This document shows, piece after piece, positions 25,171-38,365 of a DNA stretch of 64,000 nucleotides; positions within the stretch are counted from its first letter, which is position 1; every line of letters starts with the position of its first letter. Both the position numbers and the translations under genes were made by a program. The notes beneath the pieces were generated by a model that saw only the letters and a program-made list of their open reading frames with translations, had not been told where the DNA came from and ran no database searches. Where the stretch lies: positions 62,001-126,000 of the forward strand of contig CP114124.1 of assembly GCA_029959195.1 (NCBI GenBank). The letters are read 5' to 3'. Source of the DNA: Dictyophora rubrovolvata (taxonomy: Eukaryota > Basidiomycota > Agaricomycetes > Phallales > Phallaceae).

Positions 25171-27059
25171 ATGCCCAGTGTAGAACTGTTGTATGTCACT
25201 TCTTCAAAAAAATCGGCCATAAACGCTCATTAGGCTGTTTAACCCTAGGTTTGGCCCATTGTTGATTGGAACGTATTTCAACGCCATCCTTTATGGAGTG
25301 AGCTGTGTTCTCAACTCTGACCGTTGTTTTGTTTCTCAGCTTGACTTTTTCTCTAGATTCTTTTAGTTCAAGTAAGTTTACGATCCGCTCTATAAAATCT
25401 TCTTCTCGAATTAGTTTTATAAGAGCTTTATTTATTATCGTACCTATCGCAAGTGCGCTGGACTCAGATCCATTATTGATTTATTTTCTATATCAACCAG
25501 CTATTGAACTTTCTCACAGCGACTCAACTCGATTGCGATATTTCGTAAGTAGTTTGATTGTTTAAACTTGGAAAGTTGATTGATGGCCTCTATAGATACT
25601 ATTTCTAGTCATATGTGATACATTGAACACGGTCTTTGATATAGGGGTCATGTACGAACCCTTGGTTGTTCGTTATGGTAGGCTAGTTTGGATATCCACG
25701 AAGGAATTGCTAACAAGGGATAAAAAAGGAACGCCAAGAGCAACGGAACGTATACCTATCAGTAAGCTCTAGTTTTTTTAAATGTTTAAATGCTTCAACA
25801 ACTACAAATTATGTCTAGTGCTATACGTCGGTAAGCCAAAATAATCTTTCCCTTCGGGAAGGTTGACCTAAAATTTTATGAATAGATCCCATAATGACGG
25901 TGCGTAACTCGAGTAACATATGTACATACGTTCTCCTTGAAGTGTCACACCCTTATTTAGGTTATTATCTCCACCTCCGTGCAATTATATTTCTGCTTGC
26001 GAATCAAGATAATTACCGAGTCCTGGATAATCCCTAGCTTCATAAGCATATTTGTCTTCTGTTCTCTAGGTTGGAAATTCTTTTCGCTCCCTAATGCTCC
26101 AACTCATATTCAACCATCCCAGTCGGTGGAATTGCGACAAGTATATGCAGTACAATACTCGTCAACTTTTCTCAATTAGAGAGTTTCAAAGGCGCGGTTA
26201 TAACCTGGCTGGCTTCGTCAGCAATTGCTGATATCTGTATCACCGCTAGTCTTGTTGTTTCATTGGTAGGTTTAGCCAACGAGTCGAATTTTTATATCTC
26301 ACTTTGCTTCTCTCAGGCCAAACGACGAACCGGCATTGCGAAAACTGACGATCTTATTGATCGTATAATTCGCCGTACGTTTTAACTTTTGATCCATCGA
26401 TATCCGGGAAGTTGACTGGAATGGCTGACTTTTTACAGTTACTATTCACACAGGTGCAATCACTGCTCTATTCGCAACATTGGATCTGGTACTATTTGTG
26501 GCCGTTCCGGTAAGCATCGGTTCCCGTTTCGGAATGTACGTTACAGAGTATTAACCATGGCGAATACACAGAACACTTCACTGTAAGTTGAAAAACACAT
26601 CGTTTAGGGTAATCAATAATCTGATGCATTTTTCGTGGTTCAGCAATTTTGCATTTGATTTCCCTTTAGCTAAGCTGTACACGAACTCATTACTATCGAC
26701 CTTGAATGCGCGTGGAGGATGGTATACTATCGCACAGCAACGTCCCCATGATAGCGTTATCGGATTGAATTTAAGTAGCAGCACCAGTCGAAAGGTATGG
26801 TTTATACTTTATAAAACGCCATGAAGCGTTAACTTTTAACTCGTCGACAGACAGATGAATACATGCATAGCAAGAAAATGGCAGTACGCTTTCGATTTGG
26901 ATTTGGATTCGTCAGATTCAATTCAATTAACCATTTTTAATTCAGTCATCTCCACAAGCTTTTGCTCTGTCAAACGTTACAGCGAATTCTCAGGCGACCG
27001 ACCAACAACAAGACGTGGAAGCTTTAAATTCCAGCATTGATCTAGAGTCGGTCATTTAG
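25171..27059 (+). CDS. DUF6534-type seven-helix membrane protein, copy 1
   Basis: Start ATG 25171 (MPSVELL), end TAG 27057-27059, with about sixteen small exons typical of this family. Splicing yields FGPLLIGTYFNAILYG, ILLVQSFIYYRTYRNDSTR, ILFLVICDTLNTVFDIGVM, DPIMTVIISTSVQLYFCLR, GAVITWLASSAIADICITA, KRRTGIAKTDDLIDRIIR, GAITALFATLDLVLFVAVP, then NFAFDFPLAKLYTNSLLS and LNARGGW. These are the hallmarks of basidiomycete DUF6534/DUF6533 proteins, which have seven predicted helices and an LNARGGW-like end to the last helix. Receptor-like roles are proposed by analogy with GPCRs; no ligand is known. The cytosolic tail is Ser/Gln-rich. All frames connect, so the copy appears intact. Confidence 0.85.
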
Positions 27060-27399
27060 TTTCATACTGGTGAAGGAGATGCAGCTGAGTCTCTGACAGG
27101 TCACAACGGACGTGACGACAAGTGGATAGTAGATGTTCCTCAGGCTGCATAGGAATCTTTAGTTTCAACTGTACTTATCAATTATTTGTATTTCAAACCT
27201 TGTTGCGAAATAGATTTTTATCCATGCAAAGTTGCACTAGGGGGTGAATCAGTTACGGTTTTAAACTACTCGAGGACCGACCCTTAAATAATAGGCGCCG
27301 GACTCTTGCTAATGTTTTTTTGCCGGTTTTTTTGCCGGTTTCAGCTCTCGTCAAGTCACCCCGACTACATTGCAAATGTAGTCGTGGCGCATGGTTAGC

Positions 27400-29458
27400 G
27401 CATGCCCCGATAGTCAACGCAGGGTCAAAGTGTCGCTCAGTCGCTAGTCAACTAGTCACCACTCCTTTCCTGGCTCTCCATGTCGAGGAAATAGGAATCA
27501 GAACCAGACCCACTTATCGTTGGTCCAAGAGTTCCCAATCTTTTTTTATCTCATTGCGAAGCAGGACATGCCTAATAGCACATATTTTACATTAAATGAT
27601 CCTAATGACGATGGAACGTTGGCCGTCGTACCACCTCTCCCGTTTCAACACCCGTTATATCTATTCGTTACTCCTCGCATATGGTGCAAATTCCCGGACT
27701 CGGAAACATCTCATGAAATATGAACCATATCAACTAAATCAGTCACGTTTTCAACGATTTCAAGAGGCGGTACAGGAAGCAGGTCCTTCCATTCCTGGTA
27801 TTCGTGAGACGGGAAACGGGGAACAACCTCCTCCGGAATGGGACACTTGGAGTGCTCGCTCCTAAAGGGAAAGGCCAGGAGTTCTTCCCTTTAGAGTTCC
27901 ATTTGGTATTCTTCAACGGACAATTTTGCAACCCATGTGCTCAAGCAAATAGCTTTGTATTGCCAGTAAGCTCCGAGTCGCGTCGTCTAATCCATTCACA
28001 CAATTCATTCTTGTTTCAGGCTCTACTTAGACTACACCTGGCAAGGATGTGGACCCATTCTGGATCACATGGAGTCAATGCCACTGAGTTCTCTCCGAAT
28101 GAAATCCTTGTGATTGTGCCTAATGTTTGCTTTGTGGCAGAACCAGCAACTCTGGCAGGACTTCCTGCGGGGCAGTCGATGTCCAGGGTTCACTGGCATC
28201 CCTACTTCTTCTCTTACATATCAAGTGACTGGGATGGATCAGGTATTACTGATATTGCTGGACCCTGGCTCGGCCGCTCCTGCGAAAGAACCTGAAGACT
28301 CTACTATGCACAGATATCCTCCTTTCAGGATTCGCGATTGTTACCAAGGCACTGAATTCATATGCAGCTGGGTGCAGGTTCTAACTGTATGGTCTCCTTT
28401 ATCAAACTATGCTTTTGGGTTGATGATTTTTGACAGGGTTCGTATGGGGGCAGGATTCAGCTTGTTACAAAAGCTACGTGGCCATCAAGCTTGAAATAAT
28501 TGAAGAGGAGAAACTTTCGTTGTTGTCATATGAAACCGCTGTTTGTGCTCAGCTTGAAGGCGTTTGGACCACAATGCCCATGTTATTGCGGCAACACTGA
28601 TGGACAGGGTGGGGCCGAACCTTGAATGCCTGTGTAGGTTCTGTTGAGGTAAACTGTCTTTAAAAACTGTTCCCATGTTTAAAGAGCGAATAGTAGGTAT
28701 TTACATATAACTTCCCCTTGACGATGAGAAAGTTGATACAAGATTCTTCAGCTTTACGACCATCGAATCGGAGGTCCATGCTCATGGAATTATCATTCGC
28801 GATATTAAACCTCAAAACTTTGTTCTGGGCATAGTTGAAGGATACAAATGTCTGTATTTATTGATATGGGATTCGCCAAACCCCTTTTTTAGACCCAACG
28901 ACGGGCGAGCATATGTCGTTCCGGGATAAAAGAGCAGACCTTGGCCCGCACACCGGTCTTTTCAAGCCATAATGTCCATTTTGGTTTGGGTTCGTGTCTG
29001 CACGATGAGAAATATTTGTGTATGCTCATGTATCTATATGTAATAGAACCGAGTCGACGGGACGACGCTGAATCAGTCGGCTTCTCTCTTTTTCTCGACA
29101 TTCACAGTCACGATCGACTTCCGTGGCATATATGCACTGGACCTTCCAAGCTGAAAGAGTTTGGGAACATGAAACGTGGTAAGCCTATGTCGGATTTGCG
29201 CACTCGATCTCCTGGCGATTATTCGAACACTGTCGGCCACTTGCGTTTGAAGGGAAATAGGACTATGGAAATCTGTGAGAGCTTCTTCGTCAGGAGATGA
29301 AGGAACGTGGTTGAGAGTATGATTGGGAATATGATTGGTAGGTTTGTGGAGAACGGGGCGCGCTTTTCTCGGATGAGTATAAGCTCGATGAAGGATTCAT
29401 AGAATCATTGTGTCACGACTCACTGTCAACGGACTTTGTGAGAAAGGGTGTCGTTTAG
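27400..29458 (+). pseudogene. decayed HAD-like/CK1-like fusion gene, copy A
   Basis: Homologous along its length to the copy at 45732-48725. The N-terminal part (FTLNDPNDDGTLAVVPPLPF, LYLFVTPRIWCKF) is intact in pieces. After YTWQGCG...HMESM (about 28080) about 0.85 kb present in copy C is missing: the sequence jumps to SPNEILVI-like DNA, removing most of the HAD-like domain. The kinase part follows with VAIKLE (about 28480-28500), RDIKPQNF (28800-28825), IDMGFAK-like DNA and RRDDAE...FSLFL, and is interrupted by several frame changes. It cannot encode the full protein. Confidence 0.8.
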
Positions 29459-30568
29459 TCGTGTCGCTTTGTTGAATTAATTATTATCAGTTACCTTAAT
29501 GTTATGATTTCGTCGTGATGCACGTCGCTATGTTCATGTACGTTTGTAGGCGAAGTCATTTGTCGCGGGGGTCCCTGTAAGATGAGTCTCTGTTGAATAA
29601 TAAATAAAAACTGTTCCGGCAGCGGGACATCTACCGTCACAGAGTTCAAGGCAAAGGCTACGTGCTCGTGTTGAACTCCGAACGAGCGCGCTAAACCACC
29701 AAGTACGAAGAATAGACGCCGACTCCTTCAGTCGGTGGACTCGCTGCTGCCATCAAGCTGCCATTATCCTTCGCCGGACTAGTAGGGGTTATGTAGCAGG
29801 TAGTGCAGAGAGGTGTAAAGGTTATGAGCATGTAAGTTGGCATGTAAGTTGGCATGTAAGTTGTGTCTCAGTTGGCTGTAGTCATGTACTGAGAAAAAAG
29901 ACATGTTCAAGCTCTCCTTTGCTTTCCGTGGCGACGATAACTCGGCCCATGAGTTTTCTGATCTCGACACCTTATGATACTCAGTTGAATCCCAGCTGCT
30001 GCCAGTGAGGCGTACTTTCACACCACACTGCCATGGTAAGTTCAGCGCTGTTTCTCCTGGCATACCTGGCAGTGACAGCCAATGTAAGCAGAGACCATAT
30101 GCTCGAGGTACTCTGTCATCTAAAAAATTTTGTAATCAATCTTTCACGCCACTTTAGTAGAACCTCGGCGGTTCTAATCATTTAAGTGAGTCCATCTCGA
30201 TTTGCTGGAGTTCTACAATATGACCACCTCACATAACATACGTAGATCACCATGTTGCTTCATTTCCATCCGTGCCTTCATTTTCAGAAGAAAATAATTT
30301 GAGGCCTGATCCTGTGCGGTTGAGACGGATCTCAGCCGCCCGGCGCCACGGCAGTATAGCCAGCAGTCAGCCACGGGCAGCACTTCCACGGACTGAGCGC
30401 CGGCTACGCCAAACTGAATGTTTTGAACATCATTGAATCCACCTCATGAATTCATTGTCACTGGCTAACGTTTTAAGACAAAAACCGACGTCCTGTTCTT
30501 TTCCCTGCTTTCTTTTCCCCTGCTCCGGCCCCCGTCAATCGGACGTGTTCACCAGAATTTCTTGAAAT
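29459..30568. other. intergenic region between copy A and the second DUF6534 gene
   Basis: No supported gene. It contains a 12-bp tandem repeat at 29829-29863 and only short frames otherwise. A minus-strand frame at 29779-30063 owes its repeated NLHA residues to that repeat. Confidence 0.5.
29829..29863. repeat. 12-bp tandem repeat, about 3 copies
   Basis: CATGTAAGTTGG is repeated almost three times without change. Each unit contains GTAAGT, so it is also a tandem array of consensus splice donors. Confidence 0.9.
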
Positions 30569-32495
30569 ATGTCCAATGTACAGCTATTGTAAGTTACCTT
30601 GTAAAGAGAAAAAGCATATTTCTCAACCTTTAGATTTGGTCCATTGCTCATCGGAGCATTCCTCAATACCATACTTTATGGTGTAAGTTGCGGCACGAAT
30701 CAACGAACGACTGAACTTTGAAATATTAATCCAGATTCTTTTACAGATTCTCCTAGTACAAGTACGTCGGTGATCGTTCTTCTTGTCTCGGTCACTAAAT
30801 AATTCAACAAGAGCTTTATCTACTTCCGTACCTATCGCAAGTGGGTTTCATTCATTTATCGTGGCTTCGTTAGCTTGTTAACCAACTGCCAAAACTTTTT
30901 ACAGAGATTCAGCCCGGTTGCGATATTTTGTACGAAGTTCAATCGCTCGTTGTGTAGATTCATTAAAATCATTATCTACAGGTACTCTTTCTGGTTCTTT
31001 GCGACACGTTGCATACGGTAGTTGACATAGGAATCATTTATGAACCCTTGGTATTTCGCTATGGTACGTCGAACTGGCTATTCCGACTGAAGGCGCTACT
31101 GACCAACTTGGTCGCGAAAGGAACTTCAGGAGCGACTCAGCGCGTGCCTATCTGTATGTTTTGTTTTGCGTTGAGATTTTTTGCCCTTTAACAGAAAATC
31201 GCGCGCAGTGTTTCCTTTCAGTATGTGAAATTGAAAGTAGTTTTGCTTTCACGGCAAGTTGACCCAAGCTTAATATTATAGATCCTTTGATGACGGTATG
31301 TGGATACCCCTTGATTACTCTTGTTTTCAGTTGTCTTACACCGCCTCATTTACGAAGGCTGTTATCTCCTTTTCAGTCCAGTCATTCGCCTTTTGGCGTA
31401 TCAAGATAATTACCAGGTCATGGATGATTTTGGGCCTTATAGGCATATTCATGTTTAGTTCTTTGGGTAAACCAAATTCACTTTTTTTTAAAAAAATGTC
31501 ATTTTTATATGTAGTTGTCTCAGCTGGTGGAGTTGCGACATGCATTTGTGGTACGATATTTGACGACTTTACTCGGCTAGAGAGGTTCAAAGGCGCGGTT
31601 ATAACTTGGTTGATCTCGTCTGCCATTGCGGATATATTAATCGCTACCAGCCTTGTCGTTGTTTTGGTGAGAATAGGTGCATTAGATCCAGGCCGCCCTG
31701 TCAGATCCTAAATTTATACCAGGCTAAACGACGAACAGGCAACGCGAAAACAGATGATGCCGTTGATCGAATCATTCGTCGTATGTGTATCCCCACTGAA
31801 ATATCAACGACACGGGGATTAATTATTACTTGCAGTTTCCATTCATTCGGGTGCCGTTACAGCTTTATTTGCAACCTTGGACGTGGTGTTATTTGTAGCT
31901 ATCCCTGTAAGCGACAGTCTCCCTAAACGTTTTACTTGAAATATTAACCACGAATATCAAGAACAATTCGCTGTAAGTCATTTAGCTCCTTGTGGATAAT
32001 CTTCATCCACATAATTCATTCTGAAATCCAGTAATTTTGTCTTCGACTTTCCGCTGGCTGGGCTGTACACAAATTCGGTGTTATCGACCTTGAATGCTCG
32101 TGGAGGATGGTATGATACCAGACAACAGCGTCCCGACGATAATTTTATACACAGGCCGTTATCCCGTAATATAATTGACAATCAAAAGGTATTTCATTCA
32201 TCATTCTTGGGACAATGTTGAATGCAAACATGTTTACTTGGTTAGCAGACGGGCAAGTACATGCATAACCAAACAATAACAGTGGGTAATATACTTCAAA
32301 ATATCTCCCCATCTAATTGCACACTTTTGGTTTTAGATATCCTCGTGTGTGTTTTCCAACTTCTCGAGTCCTTCAGCAGTTCCCCCAATATGGCTTCAAC
32401 AGCAAGGCGAACAGGCTTTGAATTTCAGCACTGATCCGGAGTCAGTCGATCATGATAGAAATACATCTCTGAAAATGGGTCTCATACCTGAATAA
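30569..32495 (+). CDS. DUF6534-type seven-helix membrane protein, copy 2
   Basis: Start ATG 30569 (MSNVQLL), end TAA 32493-32495. Exon for exon it parallels copy 1: FGPLLIGAFLNTILYG, FIYFRTYRK, VLCDTLHTVVDIGIIYEP, DPLMT, SFAFWRIKIITRSWMI, GAVITWLISSAIADILIAT, KRRTGNAKTDDAVDRIIRR, GAVTALFATLDVVLFVAIP, FVFDFPLAGLYTNSVLST, LNARGGW. The short exon after VPI (about 31157-31260) is uncertain: the straightforward splice breaks frame before DPLMT, while a 32-base intron ending at ACCCAAG (31265) would keep it. The C-terminal tail differs from copy 1 (ESVDHDRNTSLKMG). Probably functional, with that one doubtful junction. Confidence 0.78.
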
Positions 32496-33583
32496 AGTGA
32501 AGCGGACCGGCCATATAAATGATTATCATTTTTGGCTCATGTGCTATATTCAAAGCAAACTGGTTTGTGTTGAATCGAGGCTATTCGCCTCTGGCACTTT
32601 TCGAACTACTTTTTATACTTGTACTATTATCTCTGTATACAATCGTTCTTGAATTCAGAACAAGTGTATTTTCCTGATGAAATATCATCGTCAGCGGTTC
32701 ATTATCTCCAAGAATCTCCAAGGAGAATGTTCTGGAAGACAGAACGACAATTAAATCCACTGGCAACCAGCATTGGATTAAATAGTTATTCTGACCAGAC
32801 TACTCGTTTGTAGAGATTATACATCAACGAGCAGGTTAAGCTTATTAGCCTAATACGAGAGGTGATCAAGACTTAAGAGATCTCTCTAGGAAGGCTGAGA
32901 GACGTATTATAGTATAATCTCACAAGGTCTCATTATAATACGTCAGATACTAAATACAACTAGTCAGAGGTCTGTGCAGCGGCATGTATTATCTATAGGG
33001 ATAACATTTCATGATGATAATAATAATACTGTTCCTGAGAACTTCTAACTATTCCGATGTCTATCGGACCTCAAGAAGAGAAGACTAAGCTTAAAAAAAC
33101 TGTGAGATTGTAAACTATTAACACATGAATTCCAACACGCCTTACCCGACGCCATATAACGAGTCAGACATGAAATAAACCGATAAAGACTCGGTGCGCA
33201 GTTAGATGCGTTACGCTCAGACATTCGGAGAGCAATACTGTAGATGTATATAATTTGAGCACGAACAAAGAACGTCGTGTACGCCTGTCCGTGTCATTAG
33301 GGGGACATGAAAAAATGAAGGTATGAAGTCCGTAGACTGCTCAGCGGTTTATTCGCCAGAAGGACAAATTAATATTGAGCAGAGTTGTTAGACTCGAAAA
33401 CATCGCCGAAAAGGAAAAAGATAGTTTTCAGGGAACATTTTGCATAACAAAGACTGTTGGAATCAAATTTACATAATAGCATTGGAGGTCAACCCGTTTA
33501 ACCTGAAACTTTCCCATAAAAAATAAAGGTATAAATAGCTTATGGACATTGTAATCATGCTAACGCGAAAGAAATAAGGGTGT
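32496..33583. other. AT-rich spacer between convergent DUF6534 copies 2 and 3
   Basis: About 1.1 kb. No supported gene on either strand; short frames only. Confidence 0.5.
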
Positions 33584-35555
33584 TTAGGAGGATGGTACAT
33601 TGAATGTGGGGATAGATCCAGTTGTCGTTAAGTCCATTTTCAGAGATGTATCCCCAACGGTATGATTGACATCAGTAGCCGACTCCAGATCAATATTGAA
33701 GGCTTGTTCGCCTTGCTGCTGTTGCCGGCTTGGAGGGACCGCTGGAAGACCTGAAAGTTCAATTATGGTTGAGGATGTCTGAGTTCAATTTTGTGCGATC
33801 AGATAAAAATATGAAAAGATCTTCACATGACAAAACCTACTGTTTTCTGGCTATGCATGTACTGGTCCGTCTGCCAGAGGGATAAATATGTTTGTACTTT
33901 GTTTCAAAAAAATGATTAATGAAATACCTTTTTGTTGTTACTACTGTTACCAGTTGTATTACTTGTATTCCATGATGGCCCAAAAAGAACGTTATCTTGA
34001 GGACGCTGTTGTGAAATGGTATACCATCCTCCGCGTGCATTCAAGGTCGATAACAATGAGTTTGTATACAGCTTAGCCAGGGGAAAATCGAAGGCGAAAT
34101 TGCTAAACTCCGAAATGTATTAGAGGGGCGGTCATTCAAAGCGTGAGACCTACAGTGAAGTGTTCTTGATATTTCTTGATTAATTATTGAAAGAGACTTC
34201 TGGCCACTGATGCTTACCGGAATAGCCACGAATAGTACCACGTCTAGTGTCGCAAATAAAGCCGTAACGGCACCTGTGTGAACGGTAACTGCAAGCAATC
34301 AATCAATCCTCGCTGCTGATATTCCCATAAGGGTGCACGCACGACGAATGATTCGATCAATAGCATCGTCCGTTTTCGCGTTGCCGGTTCGTCGTTTAGC
34401 CTGACATGAACTTAAGATAAGACAACATAAAATTTATCCCGTTCGTTCTCACCAAAGAAATGACAAGAGTGGTAGTGATAGAAATATCCGTGATGGCGGA
34501 TGAAGCCAACCAGGTTATAACCGCGCCTTTGAAGCTTTCGAGCTGAGCAAAGTTTACAAATATCGTGCTGCAGATGCAAGTCGCTATTCCGCCAACTGGA
34601 ACATCGACTAGTAAGAACGAATGTTTAGCAAAAAGAGATGTGCTTGGCTTACCGAAAGAACAGAAAACGAAAAAGCCTATAAGGCAAGGAATTACAAATG
34701 AATTGTTGATGACTTTAATGCGCCAGCAGATGAATAGCTGGACTGAGGTGGAGATAATGACCTTTGTGATAGGTGATAGACTTTAAGCCAGAATGTGAAG
34801 AAAGGAATCGCCCTGTCGACATACCGTCATTAGGGGATCTGGTATAAACATAAGTCAACTTGTTGGGAAAAGCAGAACCACCGTGACATACCGACATACA
34901 ACACTACGCGTAGTTTTTCAGACTAAACATTGGTATACGTTCAAGAATGTCAAACAAAACTTACGAACGGGCACGTGTTCAGTAGCTCTTGGCGTTCCTT
35001 TTCATACATATTAGCAGTGCTTTGATATTACGCTACAGCTACCATCCGACATACCATACCGGAATACCAGTGGTTCATAAATAACTCCTACATCAAATAC
35101 CGTATTCAGAGTATCGCAAATGACCAGAAATAGTATCTGCATGCGTGTATTTCAATTGATATACGGAATGTAGCAGCAGAGTAACTTACAAAGAATCGCA
35201 TTCGGGCTGAATCTCTGTCAAAGCGTTCAACAGTCGGTCAGAAAGCCGACAGGGCTTAACGCTAAATGAATGAAACTCACTTGCGATAGGTACGGAAGTA
35301 AATAAAACTCTTGTTGAATTATTAGAAACAGAAAGTCATTTATAGGACCGATCATTGACATACTTGCACCAGAAGAATCTGTAAAGATAATTGAGATTTC
35401 AGCAGTGTCGCGATTGATTCAGATCGCAGCTCACTCCATAAAGGATGGTATTGACAAATGCTCCGATCACGAGTGGACCAAATCTAAAGGTTGAGATGAA
35501 CATTTCCCAAGTCGCTTTTCTACACGATGACTTACAAAAGCTGTAAACTGGGCAT
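33584..35555 (-). CDS. DUF6534-type seven-helix membrane protein, copy 3 (inverted)
   Basis: Start ATG 35555 (MPSLQLL), end TAA 33584-33586. Recognisable exons give FGPLVIGAFVNTILYG, ILFLVICDTLNTVFDVGVI, TPRATEHVPV, DPLMTVIISTSVQLFICWR, GIATCICSTIFVNFAQLES, GAVITWLASSAITDISITT, KRRTGNAKTDDAIDRIIRR, VHTGAVTALFATLDVVLFV, FAFDFPLAKLYTNSLLS, LNARGGW, and a tail with QQQQGEQAFNIDLES. The Gln-rich motif GEQALN/GEQAFN in the tail is shared with copy 2, so copies 2 and 3 look like closer relatives. It lies tail to tail with copy 2. Confidence 0.8.
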
Positions 35556-37738
35556 GATAGGGATGGAACGAGTGAACAGGTCGACGTCCGATGAAGAGAG
35601 ACGCAGCAGGAAAAAGTGGCGGTTTTTGTATATGCTCGGGGGTCGTGGGATTAAGATATTGTTGATTTCATTGCTTATTGAAGGAACCATTGAATTTACA
35701 GATAAGTTTGACAATTTCAATATACCCATCAGAAATGGAAATATCACATGATGCAGATGTTTGTTGATGTTTCCACGCTACTAAAGTCAGTAGTCCAGGA
35801 TAGTTTTGTAATAATTGAACGACATTGGACGACCTGCGAGAAAGATATTCATGCTGACAAAAATAGACCCAAGGATAATATCGGTTTCGTTAGGAAATCA
35901 CATACATGAATCAGTTCGACAGGGCAGACGCTCATTTTCCGCAGTTGATCTGAGATTGGATCTCAATAGCATGAACCATGTATTTAAGCCGCTTCCCTCG
36001 TTTGGAAATGAAGAAACGAATGGGAATTGAACATCATTGTGACCAACGTATGTGAAATCGAACATCAAAACCTAATCAAATCGGGACGGACTGACAAATG
36101 ATCAGAACCAGCCATCGTGCTGAAATAGCGTGGAAGTCTTACATATTCAGCCGCTGTTGAATTAATGAAGGTATGCAGAGCATGCGGTCCCCGCCTATAC
36201 CAGCTGGTCCTCTCAGAAAAATAGAATGGAAACGACGAGGGCTTGAAAATAATCGCAGCAGAAAACACGCTCCCGCAGCTGAACTTCCATGAAACAAGAT
36301 TATTACGAAAAGATGAAAGAGTGATTGCGCGGCATTATTTTAGGCTTGAAGGAGGAACAAGAACGGCCATGTGAAGATTGCAGAAAGTTGTGGCACTTGG
36401 CACACAAAGGTCTGGTTTTCGGCTCAGGCCCGTAAAGCATGGAAGCTGTTCCTCTGATCATCTTTTATGATCATGAGAGATATATGCCAAATATATGACT
36501 TTGTCCGGCTAGTTATGAGCCGGCCCAGCCATCATCTCCAAGAAAAAGCTGTATCGCAATCAAGTTCACGCTTGAGAATTTGTTAAGAACTAAGCATAAG
36601 CGAATCAAATGAACTTGACAGAGAAGGAAGTGATTTAGAGTGCAAGCTGAATAGAGAGTTATGACAGATATGTGAAGTTGTCATGGGGGCGTTTTCAAAA
36701 AGGTTCCCAGCGCACTCCTCCAAGCAAGTGTAATCCTAAGACAATCAGTGTGAAACATACCAAGAAAATGGATGAAGGAAAACATACTAAACAGCAGTCG
36801 ACCACAACGGCATGTGCGACCAATAAAATAGGCGCCTATAAAAAGGCCAGGATAGGGACCTCGTCGTGTCCTGCGGGATGGTGTCCAGCTGTCATACGTC
36901 CAGCTTCTATCATATGAAAGACATTCTGATAGGTCCCAACAGCAGAATTATCGTCATGAGAAACGATCACGATCTGGATATTGTTTATCGAGGACCGGGA
37001 TGTCGAGAGACGATCAAGAATGATACAACAAAGAAGAGAAGACGCTATGAGATGCCTATTCGTTCCGACGTTGGGACCTTGAAGCAGAAGGCTTTTTTTG
37101 CAAAACGTGAACTTCTGCTACTTTGAGAATCAAGGATTCAATGTTCTTTGTCAGCGAGAGGAAACGATCGGGTCAGAATCTACCAAGCATATTCGGTTGA
37201 TGAATGCGCGAGTATAATAAACTTCAACAACAAATGAGCAGGGCTTGAATAGTATTAAAATAGCGGTCCGATTGCAGATATGATCTACATACGAGATTGG
37301 CTAGAAATGGTGTAGGAGGAGGGAAAGCTTGCTCGTGATATGAGGAGTGCTACGAAGAGAGCCCTCGATTTCCAAAGTCCGTGGAGAATGGTCAAAATGG
37401 GTGGGGAAAGGGGGAGAAGGAAGCGAAAAGAAAGAAAGACTGTGAAACGTCAACAAAGGAAGGCTTATATAGTACAGTGCCAGTGACTTCCATGAGATAT
37501 ACCTGCTTTTCATACCCAATCGACTAATAATCTGATACACGGCCACGATAAATATGTTGAAACATCTCACTAAAAGCGCGGCGATGATGATATGGTGGTC
37601 ACGAGCAAAAGATGTGTAAGTTGAACGAAGATTCAACTAGCTCCAGGTGGTTTACCATGCATTAGCTTCTCGCCTAAAACCTTGGTCGTTTTCACGAGCT
37701 CATAGTACGTTGCAACTTCTCCTCGGTTGGGGCCCCGA
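35556..37738. other. gene-poor region
   Basis: No supported gene. A minus-strand frame at 37301-37636 begins with a hydrophobic run (DHHIIIAALLVRCFNIFIV) that could be a membrane-protein relic, but no exon chain was found. Confidence 0.45.
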
Positions 37739-38365
37739 TTAGGTCGCTTTTTTTTCAAGCCCTGTTAGGCAGTAGGGGTAAGGAGGTTGATCATTGGTGG
37801 GAGAGGAAGCGAGATCGACTGAAACGAAAGGTATGTTATCATTGCGAGGCTTGTTATTTGATGAGGTATCATCCGGTAAGTACTGCGCGATCCATTTTTT
37901 ATAGTTGTTGCACACAAACATCCCAATGTTTGAGGCGGCAAGAAAGCTGAGTATGAACCGGGAACACGACTACGACGCCACTAAAGAAGTGTTTGAAACA
38001 GGACTATGCAGCGTTAAATTTTGATCAATGGTATTGATGTTCGATGAATCAATAAAAGTCGGGAACGTGGATGAGGCACATGTAACACAGCTTATCCCTC
38101 CAGACTGCTTGTGCCTGAAGGAGCCCAATACATTTCGGAAGTGCAGGACAATGACATTAGAATTGAGGACTGAATGAGCTGCGTCACTAAGAGTACTTTC
38201 GAGGTCGATGAAGCTGTTCCTTGGAGAGACAGCCGTCGAGGTGGACTAGGAACGAAATGTGGAATGGGTAGCCACAGGTGACGACGACGCAGAAGGGAAG
38301 CCGGAGAGTTGAGCAAAACTGGGACGATAGTAGTCGTTTGGTTTAGGGTTGGAGGAACGATACAT
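37739..38365 (-). pseudogene. decayed 209-codon reading frame, unrecognised
   Basis: One frame runs from ATG 38365 to TAA 37739 with two internal TAG codons, one after THSTFRS and one after NTSLVAS. The segments read like protein: MYRSSNPKPNDYYRPSFAQL, a Ser-rich run, SPRNSFIDLESTLSDAAHS, SNVIVLHFRNVLGSFRHK, a possible membrane helix (FILSFLAASNIGMFV), then YKKWIAQYLPDDTSSNN and a Pro-rich end. Either this is a young pseudogene, or the TAG codons fall in small introns I did not resolve. No family recognised. Confidence 0.45.

Noticed and set aside
29655-29705. tRNA-like words (GAACGAGCGCGCTAAACCACC)
   Set aside because: The reverse complement has an A-box-like piece but no matching acceptor stem or anticodon arm.
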